DNA of 64,000 bases, taken from NCBI RefSeq assembly GCF_902148845.1, contig NC_043751.1, positions 26,078,601 through 26,142,600 of the forward strand, written 5' to 3'. Below are positions 12,074 through 23,092 of this stretch, one piece after another (position 1 is the stretch's first letter; each line of letters opens with the position of its first letter). The notes under the pieces are model-generated. The model saw only the letters and a program-made list of their open reading frames with translations, was not told the DNA's origin and made no database searches. A program made the translations under genes and the position numbers. The stretch comes from Salarias fasciatus (taxonomy: Eukaryota > Chordata > Actinopteri > Blenniiformes > Blenniidae).

Positions 12074-15000
12074 ATGGTGGCAGAAGGCCTTCGCAGACTG
12101 CCGGAGGGCAGGAGCCAGCCACGGCGAGCCTCACACACTCTTTCAGACCAGAGACCGCCAAGAAAGTCCCGCAAGAAGCTGCAAGTCATCATCTGCGTTC
12201 TGCTCGTGGAGCTGTGTGAAAGATTCACTTTCTTTGGGATTGTGTGTAACATGATTCTCTTCTGCACGGTGAAGCTGGGCTACGACAACTACCTGGCCGC
12301 AACCGTCAACCTGTGCTTCATCGGCGCCAGCACCTTGACCCCTGTGCTGGTCGGGTGGTTTGCAGAGACCTGCTTAGGACGGGCTAAAGTGCTCTACTTG
12401 TGTGCTTTACTTCACTTCTTCGGTAAGACGCGGCATGGCTCTGCCTGCTGTACACTAATTGAAGTTCTGTTCATTTCTTCATTCGTTCCCACGTGTGTCT
12501 GTCTCCTGTAGGCACTGCCATGCTGCCTGTGGTGGCATTTCCCTTTGAGGATTTCTACATTGACACCCATCACATGACTCACCAGCTGGAGCCCCGGGAG
12601 CAGCAGATCTTGTTTTACACCGGCCTCCTCGCTGCTGCGCTGGGCATCGGCGGCATCCGGGCCATCCTCTGTCCCATGGGGGCCTACAGCCTGCAGGGTT
12701 ACAACCAGCACCAGCTCCTCGCCTTCTTCAACTGGTAGGTGGACGCAGTCGGTCAGATCTGAAAACTGCCCATTGATTGTCGATACTGGGGCGATCACAG
12801 GTGTGTCTGGGAACACGGCAGCTCAAAGGAACCGTGTGATGGTCCAAAAAACTAAAAATGAAATAAAATTCTCATTCAGTCAAATCCATGAGGAAAAATA
12901 CAAAATAATCAGAGATGTGTTCACTGAGAAATGTTGAAAGAGATTGAGATAAGATAAGCATGTTAAAATTCATGTTTCCTAATTCCTACCATTGTAAATA
13001 ACAGAGGTTTATAATAGTTTTCTTTTCATGTACACTCATAGCAGCTCTCAGTTTTAAAGAAATATGAAGCTCCCCAGTGTAGAAGAGTAAATATCACTGA
13101 GTGGAGTAACATCACATTAGCTACCTTTGTTTTAGATTACACTGTTTTAGTTTCAACTTTTTTTATGCGAACATGTTGGGTTCCTGCAACTTGGTCAAAG
13201 ACTTGCTCTTTATATTTTTTCATCTATTTTTAGGTTTTACTGGCTGGTGAACCTGAACTCCACTATCGTATTTCTGGGTATTGCTTACATCCAGCAGTCT
13301 GTGGCCAAAAATCTGGGCTTCCTCATTCCCTTCACGTCTGTGCTGCTGGCTCTCATTGCCATACACATGATGCGCAACAAACTCACCTACAAACCCAAGA
13401 AAGGTCAACTGCACACTGTAAAGAAGCAGAAACACTGATCAGATACCACACTGATTAAAGTGATTGTTTGCAGGGGGGTCATTACTGACCACACTGGGAG
13501 TCTTCTTGAACTCACTCAAGATGTGTTGCCTCTACTATCGCCACCTGAGTGGAGACGTAGCATCGTGGCTGGACCGGGCCAAAGAGAACAATGGCGGCCG
13601 GTACAGCGAGATCCACGTGGAGAACGTCAAAGTCTTGGCCAAACTCTTCCCGCTCTACGGGCTTCAGCTGCTTTACAGAGCCTGCGTCACTCAGGCAGGT
13701 CAAGGGGGAAACAACCACAAAGCACAAAGTGTTGATGTGGAGTTTACTTGTTACTTTCAGCGAAGAGTTGTACATGTACAGCCAAGCTAGCGCAGAGACG
13801 ACTGAAAGACACACACTGCTGCAGGGAGTTTATCTCTGAGTTCATACTTCAAAGATATTTTCTTGACAGCATCCTGAGATAAGGGCTCATGAAACCTGTT
13901 ATCAGTGCAATCCCACATGTTTCATTGTGAGGGAGTTTGTGGCCAATTATTGGAGGAAGGGAGTACAAGAGGAAGTTTCACTATTTTCCCATCAGCATGC
14001 AGGTTTTCATGCTCATGAATGCTCGTTCCCCACAGATTCCATCAGGTTACTACATCCAGACCATGAACTCCAACCTTCACCTGAACAACCTCCTGCTGCC
14101 CATCGGTGCCATGAATGTCGTCAGCATCCTGCCTCTGCTGCTGTTGGCCCCTCTGATCGAGTGTGTCACCACCTGCTGCCTGTCCGTGGGGAAAACCCCC
14201 CTGGCTCCTGTCAAACTCATCAGTGAGTGCTCCAGCACAAACACACCCACATCGTCCGCACATCCTTTAAATGTATTCACCTAAACACCCCTGTGTCTCT
14301 CCCACTCCCCCTCCCCCTCCTGTAATCACAGCCCCCTCTCTCATCACCCCACCCTGTCCGTCCTCCCCTTCCAGCTCTGGGCCATGTGTGTGCCACTCTC
14401 TCCGTCCTGGTGGCAGGTTTGTCGGAGCTGCAGAGGAAAACCTTCCCCCTGGTGGAGCAGACTCTGTCCGGCAAGGTCCTGCAGGTGTCGTCCATGCCGT
14501 GTTTCCAGCTGGCGCCTCAGTACGTCCTGCTCGGCTTGGCTGAGGCTCTTGTCACCCCTGCGTGTGAGTAGGATAACCAGAACCTCCACGACTGCATGGA
14601 GCGGGTTTCATCTTCTGTGTATTTTAAGTGGCATCGATGTTGGGATGGCATGAAATGAAGCAAAACAATTCAAGAAATGGCCATTGCTCCAATTCTACTT
14701 CACATTTCTTGAACAAAATTGCTGGAATTATTTTTGTGCTTAGGGCAAAATAGACTGCATCGTTAATTCAACAGATTATTTTACCCAAATATTATGTCAA
14801 GAGAGGGACTTCATTCATTATATTGCACCCAGTTCCCAAGAAACAAAACTGTGCTGACAAAATAAGGAATTTGCTTTAAAATTTAGGAGTAAAAACCTAA
14901 ATCTGTTCTATGAAGTCATATGAAGTATAAAAAATGATCATATCATTGAATGTTCAGTTATTTAGTCTCCACTGGCAACATATAAGCTAAATTTTTTTAT

Positions 15001-16285
15001 TTTTTTATTTTATGAGATGTTAAAAAACATGGCATTTGTTAATGTGTTCATTTCCATGGCTTATAAGATGAACTCATGAACACAAAGGCTTATTTTTCAG
15101 GTCAATAATTTGTAATTAATAATAATAATGCATTGGTTTTATATAGCGCTTTTCAGGACACTCAAAGACGCTTTAGGTGGTGGTAAGCTACTGCTGTAGC
15201 CACAGCTGCCCTGGGGCAGACTGACGGAAGCGAGGCTGCCAATCTGCGCCATCGGCCCCTCCGACCACCACCAACCATTCACTCTCACAACTATCACACT
15301 TGGCAACGTGGGTTTAGTGCCTTGCCCAAGGACACAACGACAGTTTTACACCTGCGGGAGCGGGGATGGAACCGCCAACCTTCCGGTTATAAGACGACCT
15401 GCTCTACCAACTGAGCTACTGTCGCAAGAAATTGTGTTCTCAAAGATTTAATCAACTTTGTGGGAAAAAAAGCTTTAATTCCATATTTAGTAGATGTGCC
15501 TATAGATAGCTAAAACACAAAACAAAAAAACACTCTCTGTCTCTCTTTTTCACTGTGATATAATGTGCTTTATGTGCATTTACTAGGCATCTTTATGAAA
15601 TCAGTTCACAGTCTCTCTGCTCTCTGGCAGGTTCCCTCATCCCGTTCCAGCTGACTCCAAACCACATCAGAGGGATCTCTTTGCACTTCCTCACCCTGTC
15701 TTATGGAGGGGGCTGTTTTTTAGGGGCTTTTATTATCCAGCTAGTATACTATAGCTCTGGAGGTAAAAAATAAATAAATAAATAAATATCGATCATACTC
15801 ACTGTTTAACTCACCTACTGGCCCACTCACCCACCTGTTTATTACAGGAAACTTCTATCCGAACATGCTGCATGATGGGAACCTGGAGAGATTTTTCTTC
15901 TTCTTGGCCACACTGATGGCCATAAACACTTTGGTGTTTTGGAGTGTGTCCTACAGGTATAGTAATATCTCTGACAAAAAAAAAAAAGTGATGCACAGGA
16001 AAAAAAATGTTGAATTTAACAAACAGTAATCCTGATCAGCTGAACTGACTCACCGCATGATTTGCGCCCCTGGGGTCAAATCACTGTATTTATTTACAAG
16101 CATGACTAAAGTTGTTATTGATGAGTTATACATGACCACATTTGATCCTTCCCAGGTACATTGACCTCAGCGTTCAGGGGAGAGCCCTGACCGTCAGCCC
16201 TCTGACTGAGAAGCTGCTGTACTATAAAGCCACTCTGCGCTTCTACGACACAGTGGATCACGCCTCCATCGACTCCGTACTGTAA
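12074..16285 (+). CDS. slc15a5: SLC15A5, proton-coupled oligopeptide transporter family
   Basis: Nine coding exons, 12074-12422, 12512-12734, 13234-13403, 13474-13694, 14036-14222, 14375-14563, 15631-15762, 15848-15956 and 16156-16285, give 569 residues (human is about 580). The POT signature [11 protein letters not shown] is in the first transmembrane helix, followed by [80 protein letters not shown] and [18 protein letters not shown]. These match SLC15A5 better than SLC15A1-4. About a dozen hydrophobic helices are expected in a plasma or endomembrane location; the physiological substrate of SLC15A5 is not established. The fourth intron seems to begin with GC rather than GT. A SINE lies in the sixth intron. 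The start is the first in-frame ATG; about 35 basic residues precede the first helix. Confidence 0.92.
15117..15425 (-). mobile_element. tRNA-derived SINE, antisense in slc15a5 intron 6
   Basis: Read on the minus strand it starts with a tRNA-like head: an A box (TAGCTCAGTTGGTAGAGC, complement of 15401-15418) and a B box (GGTTCCATCCC, complement of 15363-15373). A body with GTGTCCTTGGGCAAGGCACT follows, and the element ends in an ATT-rich tail. The spacing of the A and B boxes and the long tail identify a SINE rather than a tRNA gene. The insertion lies wholly within the intron. Confidence 0.75.
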
Positions 16286-16621
16286 CAGCTTGATTCCTGT
16301 CAGTGGTGCTGGCGCTGCTGTCAACTAAGAAACTATGAGAATGGGTGGAAAATATGCAGATGATCATGTTTTATAATGTCATTCATCAAATCTTTGCAGT
16401 GTTTTACATAAAACATGAGTGGATGCATGAGTGAGTTCGGGTTGAAATTACAAATCAAGGTAAAAGAGTACATATTCAGCATGCATTTATTTGAGTATAT
16501 ATGACATTTTATCAAGCATTTTACTTGTTTTTACAATCAAAACAAAATCAAAATAAAGCCCAACATAATAGTGAATGACATGTTTACAACAACTAGGATT
16601 AAGACACAGTAACATGTAGTC

Positions 16622-17075
16622 CAGGGGTGTCAAACACATTTCAGTTCAGGGAAAAATTCTGCCCAATTTCATCTCAAATGTGCCAGACCGGTAAAATAGT
16701 GCCATAATAACCTTTACATTTAAACTTTCAAGTTTTTCTTTGTTGTGGCTCAGAGTATACATTTTGAAAAAGTTCATATTTTTCCAAATCAGAACAATTA
16801 GTAACAAAAATTACTGTAAGCTCAAAGTAAAACAAATCACAACAATGTGAAAAACAGTGAAATGTCTGAAAAAATACATCACTGCAGCCCTTTTTATGCA
16901 TGTTTTTAACAAATTCACACGGACAGCATGGCTTTAAGGCTACTGCTGGCTGTCCTGCCCACATCTCAGCTCAGGTCTCAGAATTTCAATGTTTTCTTTG
17001 AATTTTTTTCCATTTGCTTGGTGGCCTTGGTGGGCCAGATCAAAGGGCCCACGGGCCTTTTGTTTGACACCCCTG
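16622..17075 (+). mobile_element. hAT-like MITE, full-length copy
   Basis: Ends are CAGGGGTGTCAAACA at the left and TGTTTGACACCCCTG at the right, perfect 15 bp inverted repeats. The flanking 8-mers ATGTAGTC (16614-16621) and ATTTTGTC (17076-17083) agree at six of eight positions, which fits a decayed 8 bp hAT target duplication. There is no transposase reading frame. Five further copies or pieces of the family occur at 44863, 55675, 57149, 60537 and 63884. Confidence 0.75.
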
Positions 17076-17993
17076 ATTTTGTCCATCAAACAGCAACAGA
17101 TTTTAAGCAAGATGTAAAACCAACCAGTTTGTAAATACGTGTAAATATCTTAATGCACTGAAAAGTCCCCATAACATACAAAGAAACTGGTTTTAGATTT
17201 TTAAGAAAAAGAATATATTGAAGAAGAAATACTCCCTTCTTATGTGTATGGGTAAATACATTCGATTAACACTGGATAGATGAAAGCACATTTAGAAAAG
17301 GAGTAAAACCAGCAGTAAAAACCTGTTCCACCCTCGTTCTCCCATCATGTCCTGTCCATATTAAACCATTTTCAGGACACTAAACGTCAAGTTACTCCCA
17401 ATGGAGTGTGAGCAGTGTGCATGCTACCTCCTACATATGTGAACACAAAATATTACGGTATATAAAGCAAACTATGTCTTCTCTAGCACTAAAATATGTT
17501 GCATAAAATTCTTCAAATATAGTACATGTAATCATGATCATCCTGAAGCGCATCTTGCACAAAGGTCAAATTGTAACTGAAGAGATAAGTTTATTTGTTT
17601 CTTCCTAGAGATTGAACAAAAGATGATTTCTAGATATCAGCATGCATGAATGTGGCCAGAGAGTGAGGAAATCTGTGTTTTTTTGCAACAACGCTTCTTG
17701 GTGATGAACGTTTTACTGTTGGAGAGTCTAATTTATTCCACCATGACATTATGTCACATTTACGAGGAACATGCCTGGGATGTGTGAAGAGAACAGAAGT
17801 GCCAACTTCCTCCTGGTGCCAAATTGCTGATTGGCTTTTCTTTGTGGGAATGAATGATAGAAATCTTAAAAAATAAAACGTTTAGGTCATTTACAAACCA
17901 GAGGCCTCAGAAACAGGGCCTCACAAGTATCCAGGTGTTCATATTGATGTCAGCTGTGTCTGTCACTGAATTGTTCAGCTCGGGTATAATGAC
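17076..17993. other. slc15a5 / TRIM convergent spacer
   Basis: Unique AT-rich sequence after the MITE, including the probable 3' UTR of the TRIM gene. Nothing else recognised. Confidence 0.35.
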
Positions 17994-20225
17994 TCAGATG
18001 TTGCATATCGTCAGTGTCGCGCCTAAATCAACTGAAAATCCAGGAAAGAGAGGCTGAGTGAAGGTCGTCTGGGTCTGATGCAACAGCGTTTTCGTGTGAC
18101 TTTCAGAAACACTGTAGAAACCCAGTGTTCCTTTGTGGTAATCAAGATGTACTCCTAATCTGCGGGATCGAACTGGAGGAATTTGGTCTCTGAAAAAATT
18201 ATTGTGCCAAAATGTGCAAGAAGATGAACCACACTGCAACTTCCAAGAAAACTCATTGTGGCCGAAACAGCAGCTGTTGTCAGATCCCTTCCTTCCGATG
18301 TTTTTGTAGGACACAGCCACATCAACAACCCCAACATCCCACATCACTTCCCAGTAATGCGCTCCTCTTAAGCCTTTTTCACACAGAGCTTGGTAAAAAT
18401 GGGTGAATCTTTCGGGGCGATAGCGAGAAACCCCGCCACGGAATGACATCTCTTTCTTGTCATCAGATAAGTGAAGGCCGTTTGCAGCCGTGTTGGAATC
18501 AAGCTTTAACATGGGGCCTGCGAGGAAGGTGAAATATTCATTTAGCAAGTGACAATTACCTGCAAGCTTGTACAGAAAGGTAGAGGTTATTTGGCTCATA
18601 CTTACGATCACATAACAAGAGAGGGTCTTTCTTGATTTTACGGTATTTAGTCTTGATATCTTTACGTCCTAAAAAGAAAAAAAAGAAAAATTAAAAACAA
18701 ATGGTTCAAAATACTGTAGAATAAGTTCAAAAATCAAAATTCATTCCTACCCAAAGCTGTTAAAGGCTGATCGAATGATTCGTTCTGATGTTTTTCTGAG
18801 AAAGCTTTCAGAATATTCTCTTGTGCAGTGACGAACTCCTTCACCACCTTCGATCTTTCACATGAATCTGTGAACGCAGGCAGCTTGAAAGTGTAAAAAC
18901 CCTGCAAAAGGCAAAGAAATATTCAGACTCCATGGGGAAAATACAATATAAAATGAGACATTAAAACAACTTTCCTCACCTGGAGAAACTCAATTCGATC
19001 AAGAGTTTGTGAAAGCTGGCAGAGTTTATTCTCCTCCCTCTGCAGCTCCGATGCTTCTCGCTTCACGTGCTGACTGTCCCTGCTGATTTTGTCAAGTGCA
19101 GATTTCTGTATCTGTCCGACTTTTGCTCTCATGTCAAAACACGCTGCCTCCATTGACTTAGTAAACAGCCGGACCTGCTCCTTGCACACTTGCTCAAAAT
19201 CATCACACACCTTCCAGGCAGCATCCTGATAGAAAACATGTCACATTTATTATGACATGACTGATGAAACTTTACGATTCTGACCCAAACATGTTAGTCT
19301 TCATTAGATTTGATTTGATTACAAACAGGATTTTCAAAAGCTTGTTTTTTATATATATATATTTGTGCATGAACCATGAAAAATAAATATCACTGGCTAT
19401 TCCATTATTTCTGCAGACCTGGATGAATCATTCATGAAAGGAAGCAGTTATTTACTTCCTGAAACTTTGGCTCAAATGAATTTTTTTCCCGCTTTCCTGA
19501 TGAGTCATGTGATGCCGGGAAATCCCTCCACAAGAGACAAATGCTACAGTTCCCCCCAAAAACTGTCCTTAATGCATTTCTGCTATCACAGTGAACCCAT
19601 TTTATGAAAACATAGGATCTTATATCAACTTTTAAAAACACAACACAGACTGTCCAGTGAATAAGAGGGATAAACCTCAATTTAAAAAACACTTACTCGG
19701 ACCGAGTTTGCCGCTTTTGCCAGCTCTGACTCATTTCCCTCCAAAACCGCCATTCTGTTTTGGATTTCTTGTTTAAACTTGTCCAGCTGTGCCTATCAAA
19801 ACCAACAGCTTCAGTTCCAGTGTGAACATAAAAAGATTTTGGTATGAACTTTGGCTGAACTGAATTACCTGCATCCTGGTCTGTTTTTGGACTTGCACCA
19901 CATCATGGCCTCCGTGCTCGGTCAGTGCACACACCCAGCACAAAAGCTGCCGGTCAGTCCGGCAGAAAATCTGGAGGGGGTTCTTGTGTTGGCGGCAGAA
20001 GCTTTCTTTCATCCCTGCTGAGGTTGGTATCAGCTTGTGCTTCTTCAGTTGTGGCACCACACAATGATCCTTCAGATGAGTCTCACAAAAAGAGGCCAGA
20101 CACAATCGACAGAACATCTCTGCTTTTCGTTTTCTCTTCCCACTGCAAGCATCACATGGCACATCGGCGCCTGAGGAATGATCGGCAGTGCCACTTTGAC
20201 TGGATGTCTTCTTGTTTTCCTCCAT
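17994..20225 (-). CDS. RING-less TRIM protein (two B-boxes, coiled coil, PRY/SPRY), TRIM16/25-like
   Basis: Six coding exons, 19869-20225, 19697-19792, 18980-19225, 18751-18901, 18606-18668 and 17994-18517, give 478 residues. Residues about 23-65 form a B-box 1 type zinc knuckle (CDACSGKRKRKAEMFCRLCL, then CETHLKDH). Residues about 75-110 form B-box 2 (FCRQHKNPLQIFCRTDRQLL then CWVCALTEHGGH). Next come coiled-coil exons of 96 and 246 nt and a C-terminal PRY/SPRY domain with LDSNTAANGLHLSDDKK, FRGGVSRYRPERF, GAHYWEVMWDVG, RRLGVHLDYHKGTLGFYSV and LFPGFSVDLG. No RING precedes the B-boxes; the first exon begins at Met 1 with a Ser/Lys-rich stretch. Domain order and exon pattern fit the large fish TRIM families related to TRIM16 and TRIM25, many of which act in innate immunity. 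The exact orthologue cannot be named from sequence alone. Confidence 0.85.
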
Positions 20226-21088
20226 TTTTACAGGTCTTCTGTCTTCTACTTGTTCTTCTTTCTTTTCTTTGTTTTTGTTTTCCTCCGTAGAACTATTTTA
20301 AGAATTTCCTACAGAAGCTGTATCCATAGGCAGTAGGATCTTTCTGTTACCCTGAGCAGAGGAGCAGCTGAAATGCTCCTGACTGTGAGCCATTCTCTCC
20401 CGCCCAAACTAACAGTCTTCCAAAAGTTCTTTCCAATTTTTATAAAAATGGGAGTGGCTTGTTTCCCGGTTCTTCTTAGAGGGAGGATGCTCTAACTGGT
20501 TGTACTATTTGCTTCAAGAGTGAAAAATATTAATCATGAAAGTCAAGCATAAACTGGAGCTGCTTTTTGGGTTTCAAAGAGAGGCAACACAATTCAGCCT
20601 TTACCACAAGTTTGATCACTGGAAAATTCATCACACAAACATGAATATAATAGAAACAAAACCAAATTGTCATATTCTTCATAAGGAACTGTGTCAGTAT
20701 TTTTCAGGTTTGAAATGTAAGGAGAAAAACACACGCAGAGAGAAACCCTAGACTTTTTTCCACTAAATGTTCCATTTGTTTATTGTAACCTTTTCCTTCC
20801 ATCTTTTATCTCTTTTAGTAGTTCAGTATATATTGTCTTTCATTTTGTAATACTTGTCTGTAGCTTTGCAGCAAATGTAACAAAGATTTACAGTACCATA
20901 TACTCCATGCAGTTTTTTACAAATAAATAAATAAAAAAAGTTTAGTTGAAAAAACAATTCCCGCGAGGTTTTAGTGTAGCGCGAGATTTTCTCGGTTTCC
21001 ATAGAAACGGTCTGGCGTTCACTCTCCTCCCACTGTGTTTCTGTCATTTTCTGCTCGTTTCCTTTCGTTTTGGGATCGTTTTGCCGAC
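20226..21088. other. TRIM / tmem17 head-to-head spacer with promoters
   Basis: Divergent 0.86 kb spacer. The tmem17-proximal 150 bp is relatively CpG-rich and contains the X-box at 20995-21008. No exon or transposon recognised. Confidence 0.4.
20995..21008 (+). promoter_or_regulatory. tmem17: RFX X-box motif in the tmem17 promoter
   Basis: GTTTCCATAGAAAC is an almost perfect palindrome that differs from the RFX X-box GTTGCCATGGAAAC at two of 14 positions. It lies about 80 bp upstream of the tmem17 ATG. X-boxes close to the start site are typical of transition-zone genes. Confidence 0.5.
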
Positions 21089-22651
21089 ATGGACCTACCG
21101 CTGACAATCACACGACGGTCAGAAGAGTTTTTACGGAATGTTTTGTTCGCTCGGACTCAGGCAGGAGCTTCCTCAAACGACCAGGACCCCGTTTTCTCAC
21201 GCGGTGAGGTTTGGCTCTGTTAGCAGATGTTAGCATCGCCGCAGCAGCCCCGCCTCAGTGTTTACATCGCGTTAGCCTCAAGTGAAGCTTTCGGACGTGC
21301 GCAACTTTTAATTGTCTAGCTTGTCCCGTCTGATGTGCTGCCTCTCTGCCTCTCTGCTTCCAGACAAACGGGTTCTGTCCAACCTGCAGCTCCAGATGTC
21401 GCTGTACTTTAACATGTGGTTCTTCCCCTTGTGGTGGATCAGTGAAACTGTAATGCTGCACCTCAAGGTGAGACAATGAGGGAAAGTGAAGGAAGTGATG
21501 CTTCAGCTGCGTTAAAACCAGCAATAAATGCATGAAATGTCAACGAACAAGAGGCTCGTATCACCAACAAACACTAAATACTGAATTGACAAAATTGAGG
21601 ATGAATACATTAGGACAAGGGGGTCAAAAATGTTTTTTTTAACATTCTATATTTTGTCTTATGTGACTTTGAAACTAAATAACAAAGTCAGAAGTAAATA
21701 AGTGTCTCTGCTTTTAAACCTTTTAGGTATATTTCTGTGATTAAAATATGAATGAATCTCTTGATTCAGTACCACATGACGATCTAAAACCCTAATTAAG
21801 ACACCATGTAAAATTATTCCACTGTGACTGCAGTCAGCCTTTTAATTGTAGGAGAATGTATTGTTTTTCTTTGATGCAGAGGGGTAAAGGAGACGGTAGG
21901 TATTAAAAGATGATCGATTGTGGCCCCCAAATAGGAAAATACTGATAGAAGAAGAATCGGCCTTGATTTCAACGTTTCACATGAAGCATGTGAATCAACA
22001 TTAAAAAATGTTTCTTGGTGAAACAAGTATTGGAATGTTTTGTAATAAAAAAAAAAAATCAAGCAGTGTTTTTTTTTTCATTTCTGCCAGTATCATGCCA
22101 TAGGAGACCACTACAAGTTTGTCCTTGTGACCATCCTTTGTCTGATGACTTTGATTGAGGCCATTAGACTCTATCTTGGTTACACTGGGAATCTACAAGA
22201 AAAGGTAATAGATCTCTCAGCTTGACATATACCGGTACTTAACTTCACATTTAAGTTAATATTATGTAATGCTTTTGTTTGTGGAAGCTCCCAGAGTTGG
22301 CAGGATTTTGGTTGCTGACCATCCTCCTGCAGTTTCCACTCATCCTCTTTCAGCTCCTTAATGAAGCCATCCTCATCCTGCCATTGGAGAGAAGCGTTCA
22401 CATAATCTTCACTACATTCATACTCACACAGGTATGGCAGCTATCTTCTCAAATACTAGTTTGTGTTGTTCTCTAATGTTCTCTTTGCACACTGTTTAGT
22501 TGTACTTGTTTTATCTTGAATGGATTCTTATTTTATTATTATGTTGTTTTTTTTGCTTCTTCCTGTGCTGATACAGGTCTTCTTTGGTTTTGCTGCACTC
22601 CGGGACATCGTCAGGCAAAGAGAGCAATTTGTTCTCCAAAAGTTTGACTGA
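21089..22651 (+). CDS. tmem17: TMEM17, ciliary transition-zone membrane protein
   Basis: Five coding exons: 21089-21203, 21364-21467, 22091-22205, 22288 (or 22295)-22431 and 22577-22651. The product has LQLQMSLYFNMWFFPLWWIS, DHYKFVLVTILCLMTLIEAI, RLYLGYTGNLQEK, LAGFWLLTILLQFPLILFQL and LPLERSVHIIFTTF, all diagnostic of TMEM17, with four predicted transmembrane helices. TMEM17 belongs to the MKS/B9 transition-zone module that controls ciliary membrane composition. At the exon 3/4 junction the phase is off by one if the conserved acceptor (exon from 22288, encoding LPELAGFW) is used. Using the next AG (exon from 22295) restores frame and drops two residues, giving 181 aa. A polyadenylation signal AATAAA is at 22823-22828. 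The C-terminal tail is short compared with the human protein. Confidence 0.9.
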
Positions 22652-23092
22652 ACTTCGATTTGCCTGCAGTCACACTAAGACTTTTCCTTCACCGTCACAT
22701 CATGTATTACATGTTAAAACATGGGTTGCTGCCCGTCACTGTTAACTAAAAGAAGTATTTTTAATATATGTATTTTTGTACTTGAAACAGCCAGTGGTAT
22801 TGTGTTGTTGTTACAGTTTTATAATAAACAACCCATACATGCCACACCACCTGTGTATTATTTGTTATACTTGAGGAACTGAAGAAAATAATCGAATAAC
22901 TCATGGGGAAGGTTCTTGAAAGGATATACAAATGCTTTTTTTAATTATTAAGTGTCACTTCCCTTGTGTCAAACTATATTCTAAATAGTCAATATTTCAA
23001 GTCATCTGTACATGAGTTTAAAGTTCTCTTTTGTGTTTAGCACACTGGTTGAAGTTCTTTATCGTCCAGAAATGTTTCACATCACTTGTTCT
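22652..23092. other. tmem17 3' UTR and spacer to agbl2
   Basis: tmem17 and agbl2 converge here. AATAAA at 22823-22828 likely ends tmem17. No other feature seen. Confidence 0.5.

Noticed and set aside
12019-14300. Several open frames on the minus strand across slc15a5
   Set aside because: They are antisense shadows of GC-rich transporter exons, without splice structure or family motifs.
15401-15425. Possible tRNA gene on the minus strand
   Set aside because: The tRNA-like head lacks a complete cloverleaf and runs straight into a SINE body and A/T-rich tail.
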